A stretch of DNA of 26,143 bases from RGIG5050 sp045636065 (lineage in GTDB: Bacteria; Verrucomicrobiota; Kiritimatiellia; RFP12; UBA1067), in the NCBI GenBank assembly GCA_045636065.1, contig JAZTWW010000033.1, positions 1 to 26,143 of the forward strand. The letters are read 5' to 3'. The translations under genes and the position numbers were made by a program. Position 1 is the first letter of the stretch. Each line of letters starts with the position of its first letter. Below are positions 7,852 through 15,710 of the stretch, in pieces. The notes beneath the pieces were generated by a model, which did no database searches, was not told where the DNA came from, and saw only the letters and a list, made by a program, of their open reading frames with translations.

Positions 7852-9341
7852 ATATCCGCTCTGCAATCGCCGCCGTTCTCGCCGTCGCGGCGGCAGCCGT
7901 CCCGTTCGAGGGATGCAAGACTATCGACAGGGCGCGCCGCGCCCAGGCCGAGCAGAGGGATGCCGGCGCGAACGTGAGGAAGGAGGCCCGCGAAAGGGTC
8001 TCGCTCGTGGGGATGGACCTTTCCGGGCTCGTCGATTTCGCCGTGACCAACCGCCCCGACGTGGTGGAAGCCGCCATTCAAGTCATGGACGCCAAGCTCG
8101 CGCTCAAGCAGATCGCGGGCGAGCGCGCACCTGACGTCGGGCTTTCGGCGGGTTATGGGCAGCAGACCTCGAATACGGACAACCACTTCAGCTGGCGCCA
8201 GCATCGCGGCAAGTTCAGCTCCGCCGTGAACCTTGAGCTTCTCATCTACGATTTCGGAAGGATCGACGCGAAGGAGGCCGCAGCGAGGGAGTCGCTCGTC
8301 GCCGCGCAGCTCAACCTCGCGGACAGTGCGTGGAAGGTGTTCAACGAAGTGAGCTCGGCGTATTTCACGCTTCTCGAGGATGATGCGCTCCTTGAGGTCG
8401 CAAGGACGAACCTCGCCGCCTGCACGGCCCACCTTGCCCAGGCGGAGGCCCTTTTCGAGGCGCAGGAGGCGAAGAAGCTCGATGTCCTGAAGGCGAGGCT
8501 CGACGTCTCCGAGGCGAGGCTCAAGGAGATAAACGCCTCGAATACCGTGATTGCGGCGGGGGCAGAGCTTCTCAAGGTCCTCGGGCTCGATTCCGAGATA
8601 TCCTCGAGGGACGAGATACTCCCCGCGAGGGCCGATGCGCTCTCGGCGAGCGAAGTGGTCTACGCGCCCAGCATGTATACGGCCCTGGACGCCCTCCTGA
8701 AGGCGAGGGAGACGAATCCGTCGCTGGCTGTGATGAGGGCCAGGCTGAGGGCTGCGTCCGCCGAGGTGGACTACGCGATAGCCGATCTGATGCCGTCGCT
8801 GTCGCTCGGCGGATCGTTCACGTTCACCGATCCGACATGGAACTTCTCCTGGGCGGCAAACATGGTGCAGAGCCTCTTTACGGGCTACCGCAAGACGTCG
8901 GCCGTCGACAGGGCCGTCTTCGCGATGAAGAGCGCGAGGGCGAGGCTTGAGGCGGCGGAGCAGCAGCTCTCGCTCGATCTGAGCCTCGCCGTCACGGCGC
9001 GCGACAACGCGCGCGAAAGTCTCGAGGCCGCGAAGGTGCAGGTGGAGCAGGCGAGGGAGAACCTGGAGCTCGTGATGCACCAGTTCAGGCTCGGGGAGGC
9101 GAACCGCGTGGACTTCTCCGATGCGGCGAACGATCTCGCCTCGGCTCTAGGCGCGAGGGTTAAGGCGTTCTACACGGGCCAGATCGCGGAGGCGAAGCTC
9201 ATAGCACTCGTCGGGGCCGACGACGGCTCGCATGTCCGCCTGGAGGAGAAGGGCGCGGGCGAAGGTGAAGGCGGCGAGGAGGCTGCCGAAGCCGGAGAGG
9301 GCGACGCAGGCGAAGTTTCGGAGAAAGGGGCTGAAGCATGA
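7848..9341 (+). CDS. TolC-family outer membrane efflux protein
   Basis: 497 residues. A hydrophobic signal (about 5-18) is followed by VPFEGC, an imperfect lipobox that could make it a lipoprotein. Two halves of the outer-membrane-efflux fold follow, each with long alpha-hairpins (about 110-235 and 330-460) and barrel-strand segments (GKFSSAVNLELLIYDFG; LGGSFTFTDPTWNFS). The C-terminal 30 residues are a Glu/Gly/Ala-rich tail that is probably disordered and is unusual for the family. Such proteins form trimeric channels for secretion or drug export. It overlaps both neighbours by ATGA and is clearly co-translated with the adaptor gene. Confidence 0.88.
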   Translation: MNIRSAIAAVLAVAAAAVPFEGCKTIDRARRAQAEQRDAGANVRKEARERVSLVGMDLSGLVDFAVTNRPDVVEAAIQVMDAKLALKQIAGERAPDVGLSAGYGQQTSNTDNHFSWRQHRGKFSSAVNLELLIYDFGRIDAKEAAARESLVAAQLNLADSAWKVFNEVSSAYFTLLEDDALLEVARTNLAACTAHLAQAEALFEAQEAKKLDVLKARLDVSEARLKEINASNTVIAAGAELLKVLGLDSEISSRDEILPARADALSASEVVYAPSMYTALDALLKARETNPSLAVMRARLRAASAEVDYAIADLMPSLSLGGSFTFTDPTWNFSWAANMVQSLFTGYRKTSAVDRAVFAMKSARARLEAAEQQLSLDLSLAVTARDNARESLEAAKVQVEQARENLELVMHQFRLGEANRVDFSDAANDLASALGARVKAFYTGQIAEAKLIALVGADDGSHVRLEEKGAGEGEGGEEAAEAGEGDAGEVSEKGAEA

Positions 9342-10603
9342 AGGCGGCAGGGGTTTTCAGGTTTCTCAAGTGGGTCGTCGTCATCTGCGCCGTTGCGGGC
9401 GCGGGTGCGTATTTCTGGATGGAGGGCAGGGAGCGCAAGGCCGAGGCCGCGAAGCCCCGCTACCGCACGGCCGTGATAGGCCGCGGCGATGTGGTGAGTA
9501 CTGTCGAGGCGACGGGCACGGTGCAGCCGATAAAGAAGGTCGAGGTCGGCACGCAGGTGAACGGCAAGATCATCGAGCTCCATGTCGACTACAACAGCAT
9601 AGTCACCAACGGCCAGCTCGTCGCGAAGATCGATCCCAAGGTCTACCAGGCCACGTACGACAGCGCCCTCGGGCAGCTGCACCAGAACGAGGCGAACGTG
9701 GCCAAATGCGAGGCAGCGCTCACGCTCGCCGAGAAGACGCTCGCGCGCAAGGAGAACCTGGTTAAGAAGGAGATGGGCACAGAGGCCGACTACGATGCAG
9801 CCCTTGAGGCGCGCGACAGCGCAAGGGCGAGCCTTGCCGCCGCAAGGGCCATGGTCGAGCAGAACGAGGCGAGCGTAAGGCAGGCGAAGGCCAACCTGGA
9901 CTACTGCACGATAGTCTCCCCGGTCGACGGGGTCGTCATCGAAAGGAGCGTCGACGAAGGGCAGACCGTCGTAAGCTCGATGAACGCCGTCGCGCTCGTC
10001 ACGATCGCGACCGATCTCGGTCGCATTCAGGTGGAGGCGACGGTCCCTGAGGCCGATGTGGGCGTCATCAAGGAGGGGCAGAGCGTCACCTTCACCGCCG
10101 ACGCCTACAGGCGAGAGTTCAAGGGCACTGTAAGGCAGATCCGCCTCGCGTCGGCGACGGAGAACAACGTCGTCACCTATCCGATAATAATCGAGGCCGA
10201 CAACCCCGACGAGATGCTTTTCCCGGGGATGACCGCAACGATAAGCGTCGAGACGGCTAGATCGTCCAATGCGGTCACGGTGCCTAGCTCCGCGTTCCGC
10301 TTCCGCCCCAAGGACGGCGAGGCCGGTGAGGCGGCGATGGGGGGCGTCCCGGAGCCGGGCATGAAAAAGATCTGGATAAAGGGCGTGGACGGCGCCATCT
10401 CGCCCGTTTTCGTGGCGACTGGCGTGAGCGATTCGAAGACGGTCGAGATCAAGGACCAGGACGGTCTTGAAGGATGCGAGGTCGTCCTCGGGTACGAAAC
10501 GGCCTCAATGAGGGCCGACGGCGACAAGACCACGAATCCGTTCATGCCGAAGCATCCGCAGCGCGGCAAGAACAAGGGCACGGCGCCCGAGCCGAAGAAG
10601 TAG
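9338..10603 (+). CDS. Periplasmic adaptor (membrane-fusion) protein, MacA/RND-type
   Basis: 421 residues. One N-terminal membrane helix (about 10-28) anchors it. It has a split lipoyl domain (GTQVNGKIIELHVDYNSIV ... CTIVSPVDGVVIERSVDEGQ), a coiled-coil hairpin (about 105-190), a beta-barrel domain (VEATVPEADVGVIKEGQ) and a membrane-proximal domain. This is the MacA/AcrA-like plan that links an inner-membrane pump to a TolC channel. The C-terminus is a basic tail rich in Lys and Pro. No MacB-like ABC protein or RND pump follows: the next gene is a cytoplasmic kinase after 61 nt. The pump must be encoded elsewhere or be lost. Confidence 0.88.
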   Translation: MKAAGVFRFLKWVVVICAVAGAGAYFWMEGRERKAEAAKPRYRTAVIGRGDVVSTVEATGTVQPIKKVEVGTQVNGKIIELHVDYNSIVTNGQLVAKIDPKVYQATYDSALGQLHQNEANVAKCEAALTLAEKTLARKENLVKKEMGTEADYDAALEARDSARASLAAARAMVEQNEASVRQAKANLDYCTIVSPVDGVVIERSVDEGQTVVSSMNAVALVTIATDLGRIQVEATVPEADVGVIKEGQSVTFTADAYRREFKGTVRQIRLASATENNVVTYPIIIEADNPDEMLFPGMTATISVETARSSNAVTVPSSAFRFRPKDGEAGEAAMGGVPEPGMKKIWIKGVDGAISPVFVATGVSDSKTVEIKDQDGLEGCEVVLGYETASMRADGDKTTNPFMPKHPQRGKNKGTAPEPKK

Positions 10604-10664
10604 TTTTCAAGGCGGTTCCAGAAACGTCAAAAAAGAGAGTACAGGCAAAGAAAGGGTGTGAGAG

Positions 10665-11780
10665 ATGGATCTATCGATTCTGGTGGGGAAATTCAACATC
10701 AAGGGCAGGCTCGTGACGCTCGTTCCTTTCGGGAACGGCAACATCAACGATACGTACCTTGCGGTATACCGCAACACGTTCACCGAGACGCAGGTCGTGG
10801 TGCAGCGCGTCAACAAGGCGGTCTTCAAGGACCCCGTCGCCATAATGGACAACATGCACGAGGTGACGAAGCACTGCCACGAGCGGCTTGAGGCCGATGC
10901 CGCCGCGGGGCGCGACGACCGCGTATGGCAGATGCCGAGGATAATCAAGACGAAGGACGGCAAGGATTTTGTACAGGACGAGAACGGCGACGTGTGGCGC
11001 GTCATAACGCGCATCCTCTCGGCGCATTCATACGACGTGGCGCAGAGCGCTGAGCACGTGCAGGAGTGCGGAGCCGCGCTCGGGCACTTCCACTATCTCG
11101 TGAGCGACATGGATCCCGCGCTCGTCAAGGATCCACTCCCCGGCTTCCACATCACGAGCCAGTACCTCAAGGGGTACGACGACACGCTCGCCAACGAGCC
11201 GCTCGCGAAGGATAGGCTCAACGCCTCGATGGAGGCCAAGAGGCTCGCGAAGTTCATCGAGGGCAGGCGCGAGTTCGCGACGGTTCTCGAGCGCGCGGAG
11301 AAGGCCGGAGAGCTCAAGCGCAGGATGTTCCACGGCGACCCCAAGGTGAACAACATCATGATCGACGATTTCACCGGCAAGGGTACGGCGATGATCGACC
11401 TCGACACGGTGAGCCCCGGGCTTATGCACATCGACTTCGGCGACGCCTTGAGGAGTCTCTGCAACCCGGCGGGCGAAGAGGAGACGAACCTCGGCAAGGT
11501 GCGCTTCGACGAGGATCTCTGCGTGGCGTTCTGCAAGGGGTACATGGCCGAGGCCGGCGCGTTCATGACGGATGCCGACCGCAACTACCTCTTTGACGCT
11601 ATAAGGCTTCTTCCCTTCGAGCTGGGGCTCAGGTTCTTCCAGGACTATCTTGCGGGCAACAAGTACTTCAAGACGACGGCTCCGGAGCAGAATCTGAACC
11701 GTGCACGCGTCCAGTTCCGCCTCTGCGAGTCGGTCGAAGCGCGCGAGCGTTCGATAAGAGGCGTAATCGACCGTCTCTAG
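10665..11780 (+). CDS. APH-fold sugar kinase, similar to N-acetylhexosamine 1-kinase
   Basis: 371 residues of the aminoglycoside-phosphotransferase / choline-kinase fold. The N-lobe begins with LVPFGNGNINDTYLA. The catalytic loop is FHGDPKVNNIMID (H-x-D and Asn) and the metal site is MIDLDTVSPG. The C-lobe box ELGLRFFQDYLAGNKYF and the phrase HIDFGDALRSLC closely resemble NahK, which makes N-acetylhexosamine 1-phosphate in the lacto-N-biose / galacto-N-biose pathway. Substrate choice cannot be read from the sequence, and none of the partner genes of that pathway is adjacent. The start codon at 10665 has a purine-rich stretch upstream (AAAGGG) at a long spacing. It may be the last gene of the ribBA transcript. 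rpsA has its own promoter directly after it. Confidence 0.75.
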   Translation: MDLSILVGKFNIKGRLVTLVPFGNGNINDTYLAVYRNTFTETQVVVQRVNKAVFKDPVAIMDNMHEVTKHCHERLEADAAAGRDDRVWQMPRIIKTKDGKDFVQDENGDVWRVITRILSAHSYDVAQSAEHVQECGAALGHFHYLVSDMDPALVKDPLPGFHITSQYLKGYDDTLANEPLAKDRLNASMEAKRLAKFIEGRREFATVLERAEKAGELKRRMFHGDPKVNNIMIDDFTGKGTAMIDLDTVSPGLMHIDFGDALRSLCNPAGEEETNLGKVRFDEDLCVAFCKGYMAEAGAFMTDADRNYLFDAIRLLPFELGLRFFQDYLAGNKYFKTTAPEQNLNRARVQFRLCESVEARERSIRGVIDRL

Positions 11781-11782
11781 GC

Positions 11783-11811
11783 TTGATTCCCCGGCGGAAA
11801 TTTGGTATACT
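11783..11811 (+). promoter_or_regulatory. Promoter of rpsA
   Basis: TTGATT (11783-11788) and TATACT (11806-11811) are separated by exactly 17 bp. TGG just before the -10 makes it an extended -10. It starts two bases after the stop of the kinase gene. The leader to the ATG at 11890 would be about 70 nt. Confidence 0.75.
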
Positions 11812-11889
11812 ATCCGTTCCACTGCCCAAAGACGGGAGTGGCGCGGCAGAAAACCGCGTTTGCAGACAAACCAAAGAAAAGTTCAGATT

Positions 11890-13635
11890 ATGGCTATTCG
11901 CAAGCCCACAAGGGAGGCGGAGAAGTCGGCGGTGTTCGCCGAGTTCCTTACGTCCGTCTCGCAGGATTCCAAATTCACCCCGGGTTCCATAGTTACGGGC
12001 AGGGTGTCCGTAGTGAAGGGGAGCGATGTCTTCGTCGACATCGGCTACAAGAGCGAGGGCGTCGTCGCGATCGAGGAGTTCGCCGACCCCGCAGAGGTCA
12101 AGCCCGGCCTCGAGTTCAAGGTAAAGCTCGTCGAGCTTGAGAACGACAAGACCGGCATGGTCCAGCTCTCCAAGAAGAGCGCCGACGACCAGATCCGCTG
12201 GCAGCAGGTTCTCGACAGGTACACGGAAGGCTGCGTCGTCACCGGCACGATCAAGAACGCCGTCAGGGGCGGTCTTCTCGTCGACATCGACGGCGTCGAG
12301 GCGTTCCTTCCCGGAAGCCAGGTCGACGTCACGCCGGCGCGCGATCTCACGCCCTACATCGGGCAGACCTACGAGTTCAAGGTCATCAAGATCTCCAACG
12401 AGCGCAAGAACATCATCGTCTCCAGGCGCGAGCTCATCGAGGGCACGCTCGCCGAGAAGAAGGCAGAGCTGCTCGCCAGCCTCCAGAAGGGCGAGGTCCG
12501 CAAGGGCCGCGTGAAGAACATCACCGACTTCGGCGCGTTCATCGACCTCGACGGCATCGACGGTCTCCTGCACATCACCGACATGAGCTGGGGCCGCATC
12601 AAGCACCCGAGCGAGATCCTCAAGGTCGGCCAGGAGCTCGAGGTCATGGTCCTCGACGTCGATCGCGAGAAGGAGCGCATCAGCCTCGGCCTCAAGCAGA
12701 CGACCGAGAACCCCTGGAGCACGATCGCGGAGAACTTCCCCGTCGGCAGCCGCGTGAACGGCAAGGTCGTGAACCTCGCCGCCTACGGCGCGTTCGTCGA
12801 GATCGCCCCCGGAATCGAAGGCCTCGTGCACATCAGCGAATTCAGCTGGACGAAGCGCGTCGCCCGCGCGAGCGACATGCTCAGCGTCGGTGACGAGATC
12901 CAGGTCGCCGTCCTCAGCGTTGACAGCGAGAACCAGAAGATCGCCCTCGGCATCCGCCAGACGCAGGACAACCCCTGGGACAGCGTCCAGGACCGCTATC
13001 CCGTCGGCAGCCGCGTGAGCGGCAAGGTCCGCAACTTCACGACCTACGGTGCGTTCGTCGAGCTCGAAGAGGGCATCGACGGCATGATCCACGTCAGCGA
13101 CATGAGCTGGACGAGGAAGATCAACCACCCGAGCGAGTGCCTCCAGAAGGGCCAGCCCGTCGAGGCGGTCGTTCTCGACGTCAACCCGAAGGAGCAGCGC
13201 ATCAGCCTCGGCCTCAAGCAGGCGCAGACGGATCCGTGGAGCTCAATCGCGGAGAAGTATCAGGTCGGCTCGCTCGTCAAGGGCAAGGTCTCCAAGATCG
13301 CTTCCTTCGGCGCGTTCATCGAGCTCGAGGACGGCGTGGACGGGCTCGTCCACATCTCCCAGATCTCCGATCAGCGCATCGACAAGGTTCGTGATGCTCT
13401 CCAGATCGGCCAGGAGGTCGAGGCCCGCGTCGTCAAGGTGGATCGCGGCGAGCGCCGCATCGGCCTTTCGATCCGCGCGGTCAACATGTCCGAGGACGAG
13501 GTCAAGGCCCTCGAGTCCGACGGTACCGGCGAGACCGATGCGCAGCTCCCGAAGAGCGAGGCGCTCGGCGGTCTTGGCGCGGCTTTCGACGAGGCGTTCT
13601 CGAACGTCGAGTGGCAGCCCGGCGAGGACAAGTGA
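11890..13635 (+). CDS. rpsA: 30S ribosomal protein S1
   Basis: 581 residues with six S1 RNA-binding repeats, beginning near residues 32, 115, 200, 284, 371 and 458. The last four carry the classic pattern (TDFGAFIDL, AAYGAFVEI, TTYGAFVELEEG, ASFGAFIELEDG) and HITDMSW- or HISEFSW-type strands. S1 binds mRNA leaders at the small subunit and helps initiation. ATG 11890 is preferred over a TTG at 11860; the region before it has only weak SD character (AAGAAAAG), as is usual for rpsA, whose translation is often self-controlled. Codon choice is more biased towards C-ending codons than in neighbouring genes, as expected for high expression. rpmB follows after 27 nt. Confidence 0.96.
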   Translation: MAIRKPTREAEKSAVFAEFLTSVSQDSKFTPGSIVTGRVSVVKGSDVFVDIGYKSEGVVAIEEFADPAEVKPGLEFKVKLVELENDKTGMVQLSKKSADDQIRWQQVLDRYTEGCVVTGTIKNAVRGGLLVDIDGVEAFLPGSQVDVTPARDLTPYIGQTYEFKVIKISNERKNIIVSRRELIEGTLAEKKAELLASLQKGEVRKGRVKNITDFGAFIDLDGIDGLLHITDMSWGRIKHPSEILKVGQELEVMVLDVDREKERISLGLKQTTENPWSTIAENFPVGSRVNGKVVNLAAYGAFVEIAPGIEGLVHISEFSWTKRVARASDMLSVGDEIQVAVLSVDSENQKIALGIRQTQDNPWDSVQDRYPVGSRVSGKVRNFTTYGAFVELEEGIDGMIHVSDMSWTRKINHPSECLQKGQPVEAVVLDVNPKEQRISLGLKQAQTDPWSSIAEKYQVGSLVKGKVSKIASFGAFIELEDGVDGLVHISQISDQRIDKVRDALQIGQEVEARVVKVDRGERRIGLSIRAVNMSEDEVKALESDGTGETDAQLPKSEALGGLGAAFDEAFSNVEWQPGEDK

Positions 13636-13662
13636 TCTCTCTACAGGAAAGGAATCAAGACA

Positions 13663-13893
13663 ATGTCTCGTGTATGTGAAATCTGCGGCAAGCACCCGAG
13701 CGCGGGCAGGCACATCGTCCGCAAGGGTTCGCCCAAGTACAAAGGCGGTATCGGTCTTCACACGACCGGCATCTCCAAGCGCCGTTTCCTGCCGAATCTC
13801 CAGTCCGTCAGGGTTTCCGACGGCAAGGGCAACGCCAAGCGCATGACCGTGTGCGCGCGCTGCATCAAGAGCGGCAAGATCCAGAAGGCCTAA
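13663..13893 (+). CDS. rpmB: 50S ribosomal protein L28
   Basis: 76 residues, full length. It keeps both CxxC pairs (C5/C8 and C64/C67), so it is the zinc-binding form of L28. Typical boxes are RVCEICGK and TGISKRRFLPNLQ. A strong ribosome binding site (AGGAAAGGAA) precedes the ATG. It is co-directional with rpsA and closed by a terminator 40 nt downstream, so the two probably form one transcript. Confidence 0.96.
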   Translation: MSRVCEICGKHPSAGRHIVRKGSPKYKGGIGLHTTGISKRRFLPNLQSVRVSDGKGNAKRMTVCARCIKSGKIQKA

Positions 13894-13933
13894 GCCTTCC
13901 GCGATAGATCCGGCCATCTGGTCCGGACGCAAG

Positions 13934-13961
13934 AAGCCCCGTCCAGGCGGACGGGGCTTTT
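13934..13961 (+). terminator. Intrinsic terminator after rpmB
   Basis: An 11-bp perfect stem (AAGCCCCGTCC, 13934-13944; partner 13949-13959) with a 4-nt loop runs into TTTTCTT. It lies between rpmB and the convergent lipoprotein gene and may serve both directions, though the T-run is better on the plus strand. Confidence 0.9.
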
Positions 13962-14004
13962 CTTGTCGTTAGGCGACAGGTGCGTGCCAGGCAGGGAATT
14001 GCGG

Positions 14005-14367
14005 TTAAGGCAGGCGCCTGCGGTAGGGGGATTTGCTTTCGTCGACCGATGAGATGCCATGCCTCTTCGTGACGAGTATCGCGCGCGTGTACCCCTTCAT
14101 ACGCAGGTAGACGAGAAGGTCGTTCGCGGCCCTCAGGTCGGTAAGGTCCTGCACCTTGATGTGCACGGTCTCTTCGTGCCCGACTCCGGCGCGCTCCAGC
14201 TCCGAAGGAAGCTCCTTGGGCTTTATGGGCCTGTTGCGGAAAAGGAGCCTTCTGTCGCACGTGAGCTCTATTTCAGGATGCTCGACATCGACAAGGACCC
14301 TTTCGTGCGCGCATCCGGCGAATGCCAGGGCGCATAGAAGCGGCAGGAATTTGAGAAGCTTTTTCAT
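14005..14367 (-). CDS. Small predicted lipoprotein of unknown function
   Basis: 120 residues from ATG 14367. The N-terminus MKKLLKFLPLLCALAFAGC is a clear lipoprotein signal with lipobox AFAGC. The mature part (about 100 residues) is charged, with HPEIELTCDRRLLFRNR and a later KVQDLTDLRAANDLLVYLRMKG. This resembles small exported biopolymer-transport-like or secretin-associated domains, but no family can be named. No Shine-Dalgarno sequence precedes the ATG, and the -10 box ends only 9 nt before it, so the mRNA may be leaderless. A GTG three codons upstream is possible but would fall inside the spacer between the -10 box and the transcription start. Confidence 0.7.
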   Translation of the reverse strand: MKKLLKFLPLLCALAFAGCAHERVLVDVEHPEIELTCDRRLLFRNRPIKPKELPSELERAGVGHEETVHIKVQDLTDLRAANDLLVYLRMKGYTRAILVTKRHGISSVDESKSPYRRRLP

Positions 14368-14376
14368 TGCGCGCAC

Positions 14377-14405
14377 ATTATACCAAATTATGCGCCTTTT
14401 GGGAA
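14377..14405 (-). promoter_or_regulatory. Promoter of the small lipoprotein gene
   Basis: Minus-strand TTCCCA (-35, 14405-14400) and TATAAT (-10, 14382-14377), 17 bp apart, with TTTGG before the -10 (extended -10). The predicted transcription start is near 14370, three bases before the ATG. Confidence 0.7.
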
Positions 14406-14478
14406 TGGCAGGGCCTCGATATTTGCGAATGTGACCAAATAATCATCTGGCGGTGACATTGCAGTCATAATGATATTG

Positions 14479-14484
14479 CATAAT
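14479..14484 (+). promoter_or_regulatory. Probable -10 box of the ArnT-like gene
   Basis: CATAAT ends 8 nt before the ATG at 14493. No Shine-Dalgarno-like sequence lies between, so transcription would begin at or next to the start codon. A second CATAAT at 14466-14471 is an alternative that would give a leader of about 15 nt, also without a ribosome binding site. Confidence 0.45.
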
Positions 14485-14492
14485 ATCCGCCG

Positions 14493-15710
14493 ATGAAAAG
14501 CCTCATCAAGATAGCCTTTTGCTCAATCGCCGCGATGGTGTGCGTTCGCCTTGCGGTGATGGTTCTTGCTCCGCCGTTCGAGTCGAGCGAGGCCAGATAT
14601 GCGACAATCTCCGCAAACATGGCAAGAGCGGGGAACTGGTTTGTGCCGAGCTTCACATATGAAGGGGTCTACCAGCCTTTCGCAGGGAAGCCGCCATTGT
14701 CGTTCCAGGCTTCCGCGCTCGCATGCAAGGTCTTTGGCGTCAACGGATTTGCTGTAAGGCTTCCATCTCTCGCTTCCTTCTTCGCCCTCTTGGCCATATT
14801 GTACTGGGCAGTCGAAAAAAGGGCTTCCGGCGGTGCCGTGAAAGGGGCGGCATGCGGCGTAGCCGGTGTGCTTGCCGTCGGCATATGCGCAACGACAGTC
14901 TCCCTTTTTGCCATTGCGGGGATATGCATGACCGATGCGCCTCTGGTGTGCTGCGTGTCGGGGGCTCTTCTCTTATATTCGGTCGGGGAGGTGTCGCTCT
15001 ACCCTGTAATCGCCGTCCTTCTGGCGCTTGGAACGGCAATAAAGGGTCCGGTCGCGCTTGCGATGTTCGGCCTTCCCGTAATCGCAGAATCGATTCTCAG
15101 GCGCAGACTTCCGCCAATGCCGCTTAAAAGTACGGCCTTTGCGGTTGTCGCATATATGGCCGTGACGGTCCCCTACTTCGCCGCAATTGAGCATAGCCAG
15201 CCCGGATTTCTGAAATACTTCCTCGTCAACGAGAATCTGATGCGCTTTCTGGTGCACGACTACGGCGACAGATACGGCGCGGGCCGCGAGACTTTCCGTG
15301 GAATGGCCGTGATATGGGCGCTCGTGGCAACTCTGCCCTGGTCGCTCCTTCCGGTATTGAAGCGCAGGCTGCCGTCGCTTTCGTTCCATATGATCGCCAT
15401 TATTGCAATTATGGCTTTCTGGTGCCTCACAAGCCGTGTGCCGTTCACGTACCTTCTGCCTGTCGCCCCGCTTTTCGCTGCACACCTTGCCGAGCACCAC
15501 GAGGAATTCGGAATTTCACGCAGGCGGATTCTGCGGCTTGTGCCCCGCGCTGCGCTGCTGGCGTCGATCGTCCTTTGCGGCGCAATGGGCTATACATACA
15601 TCTTCAACCGCAAGAAGATGCCCGGCCCTTCGGCGCCCATGCGCATCAGCGACCACTATTTTTCATACGAATTCTACAACGGGCCATGGGGAAAGGGGGC
15701 GCCTGAATGA
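14493..15710 (+). CDS. ArnT/PMT-like membrane glycosyltransferase (GT39/GT83 type)
   Basis: 405 residues with about nine or ten hydrophobic segments. The first periplasmic loop holds ESSEARYATISANMARAGNW and later KPPLSFQ. This is the signature of lipid-phosphate-sugar-dependent transferases such as ArnT and protein O-mannosyltransferases, where acidic residues in this loop act in catalysis. A short variable C-terminus replaces the large periplasmic domain of ArnT. It would move a sugar from a polyprenyl-phosphate carrier to lipid A, another lipid or a protein on the outer face of the inner membrane; the acceptor is unknown. It overlaps the GT2 gene by ATGA, which suggests that gene makes its donor. 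Confidence 0.8.
   Translation: MKSLIKIAFCSIAAMVCVRLAVMVLAPPFESSEARYATISANMARAGNWFVPSFTYEGVYQPFAGKPPLSFQASALACKVFGVNGFAVRLPSLASFFALLAILYWAVEKRASGGAVKGAACGVAGVLAVGICATTVSLFAIAGICMTDAPLVCCVSGALLLYSVGEVSLYPVIAVLLALGTAIKGPVALAMFGLPVIAESILRRRLPPMPLKSTAFAVVAYMAVTVPYFAAIEHSQPGFLKYFLVNENLMRFLVHDYGDRYGAGRETFRGMAVIWALVATLPWSLLPVLKRRLPSLSFHMIAIIAIMAFWCLTSRVPFTYLLPVAPLFAAHLAEHHEEFGISRRRILRLVPRAALLASIVLCGAMGYTYIFNRKKMPGPSAPMRISDHYFSYEFYNGPWGKGAPE

Noticed and set aside
7824..9080. 418-codon open frame on the minus strand across the tolC-like gene
   Set aside because: Antisense shadow, rich in Arg and Leu, with no start signal.
11668..13128. 486-codon open frame on the minus strand across rpsA
   Set aside because: Antisense shadow of the S1 repeats; its Asp/Val/Leu-rich repetitive sequence mirrors those repeats.
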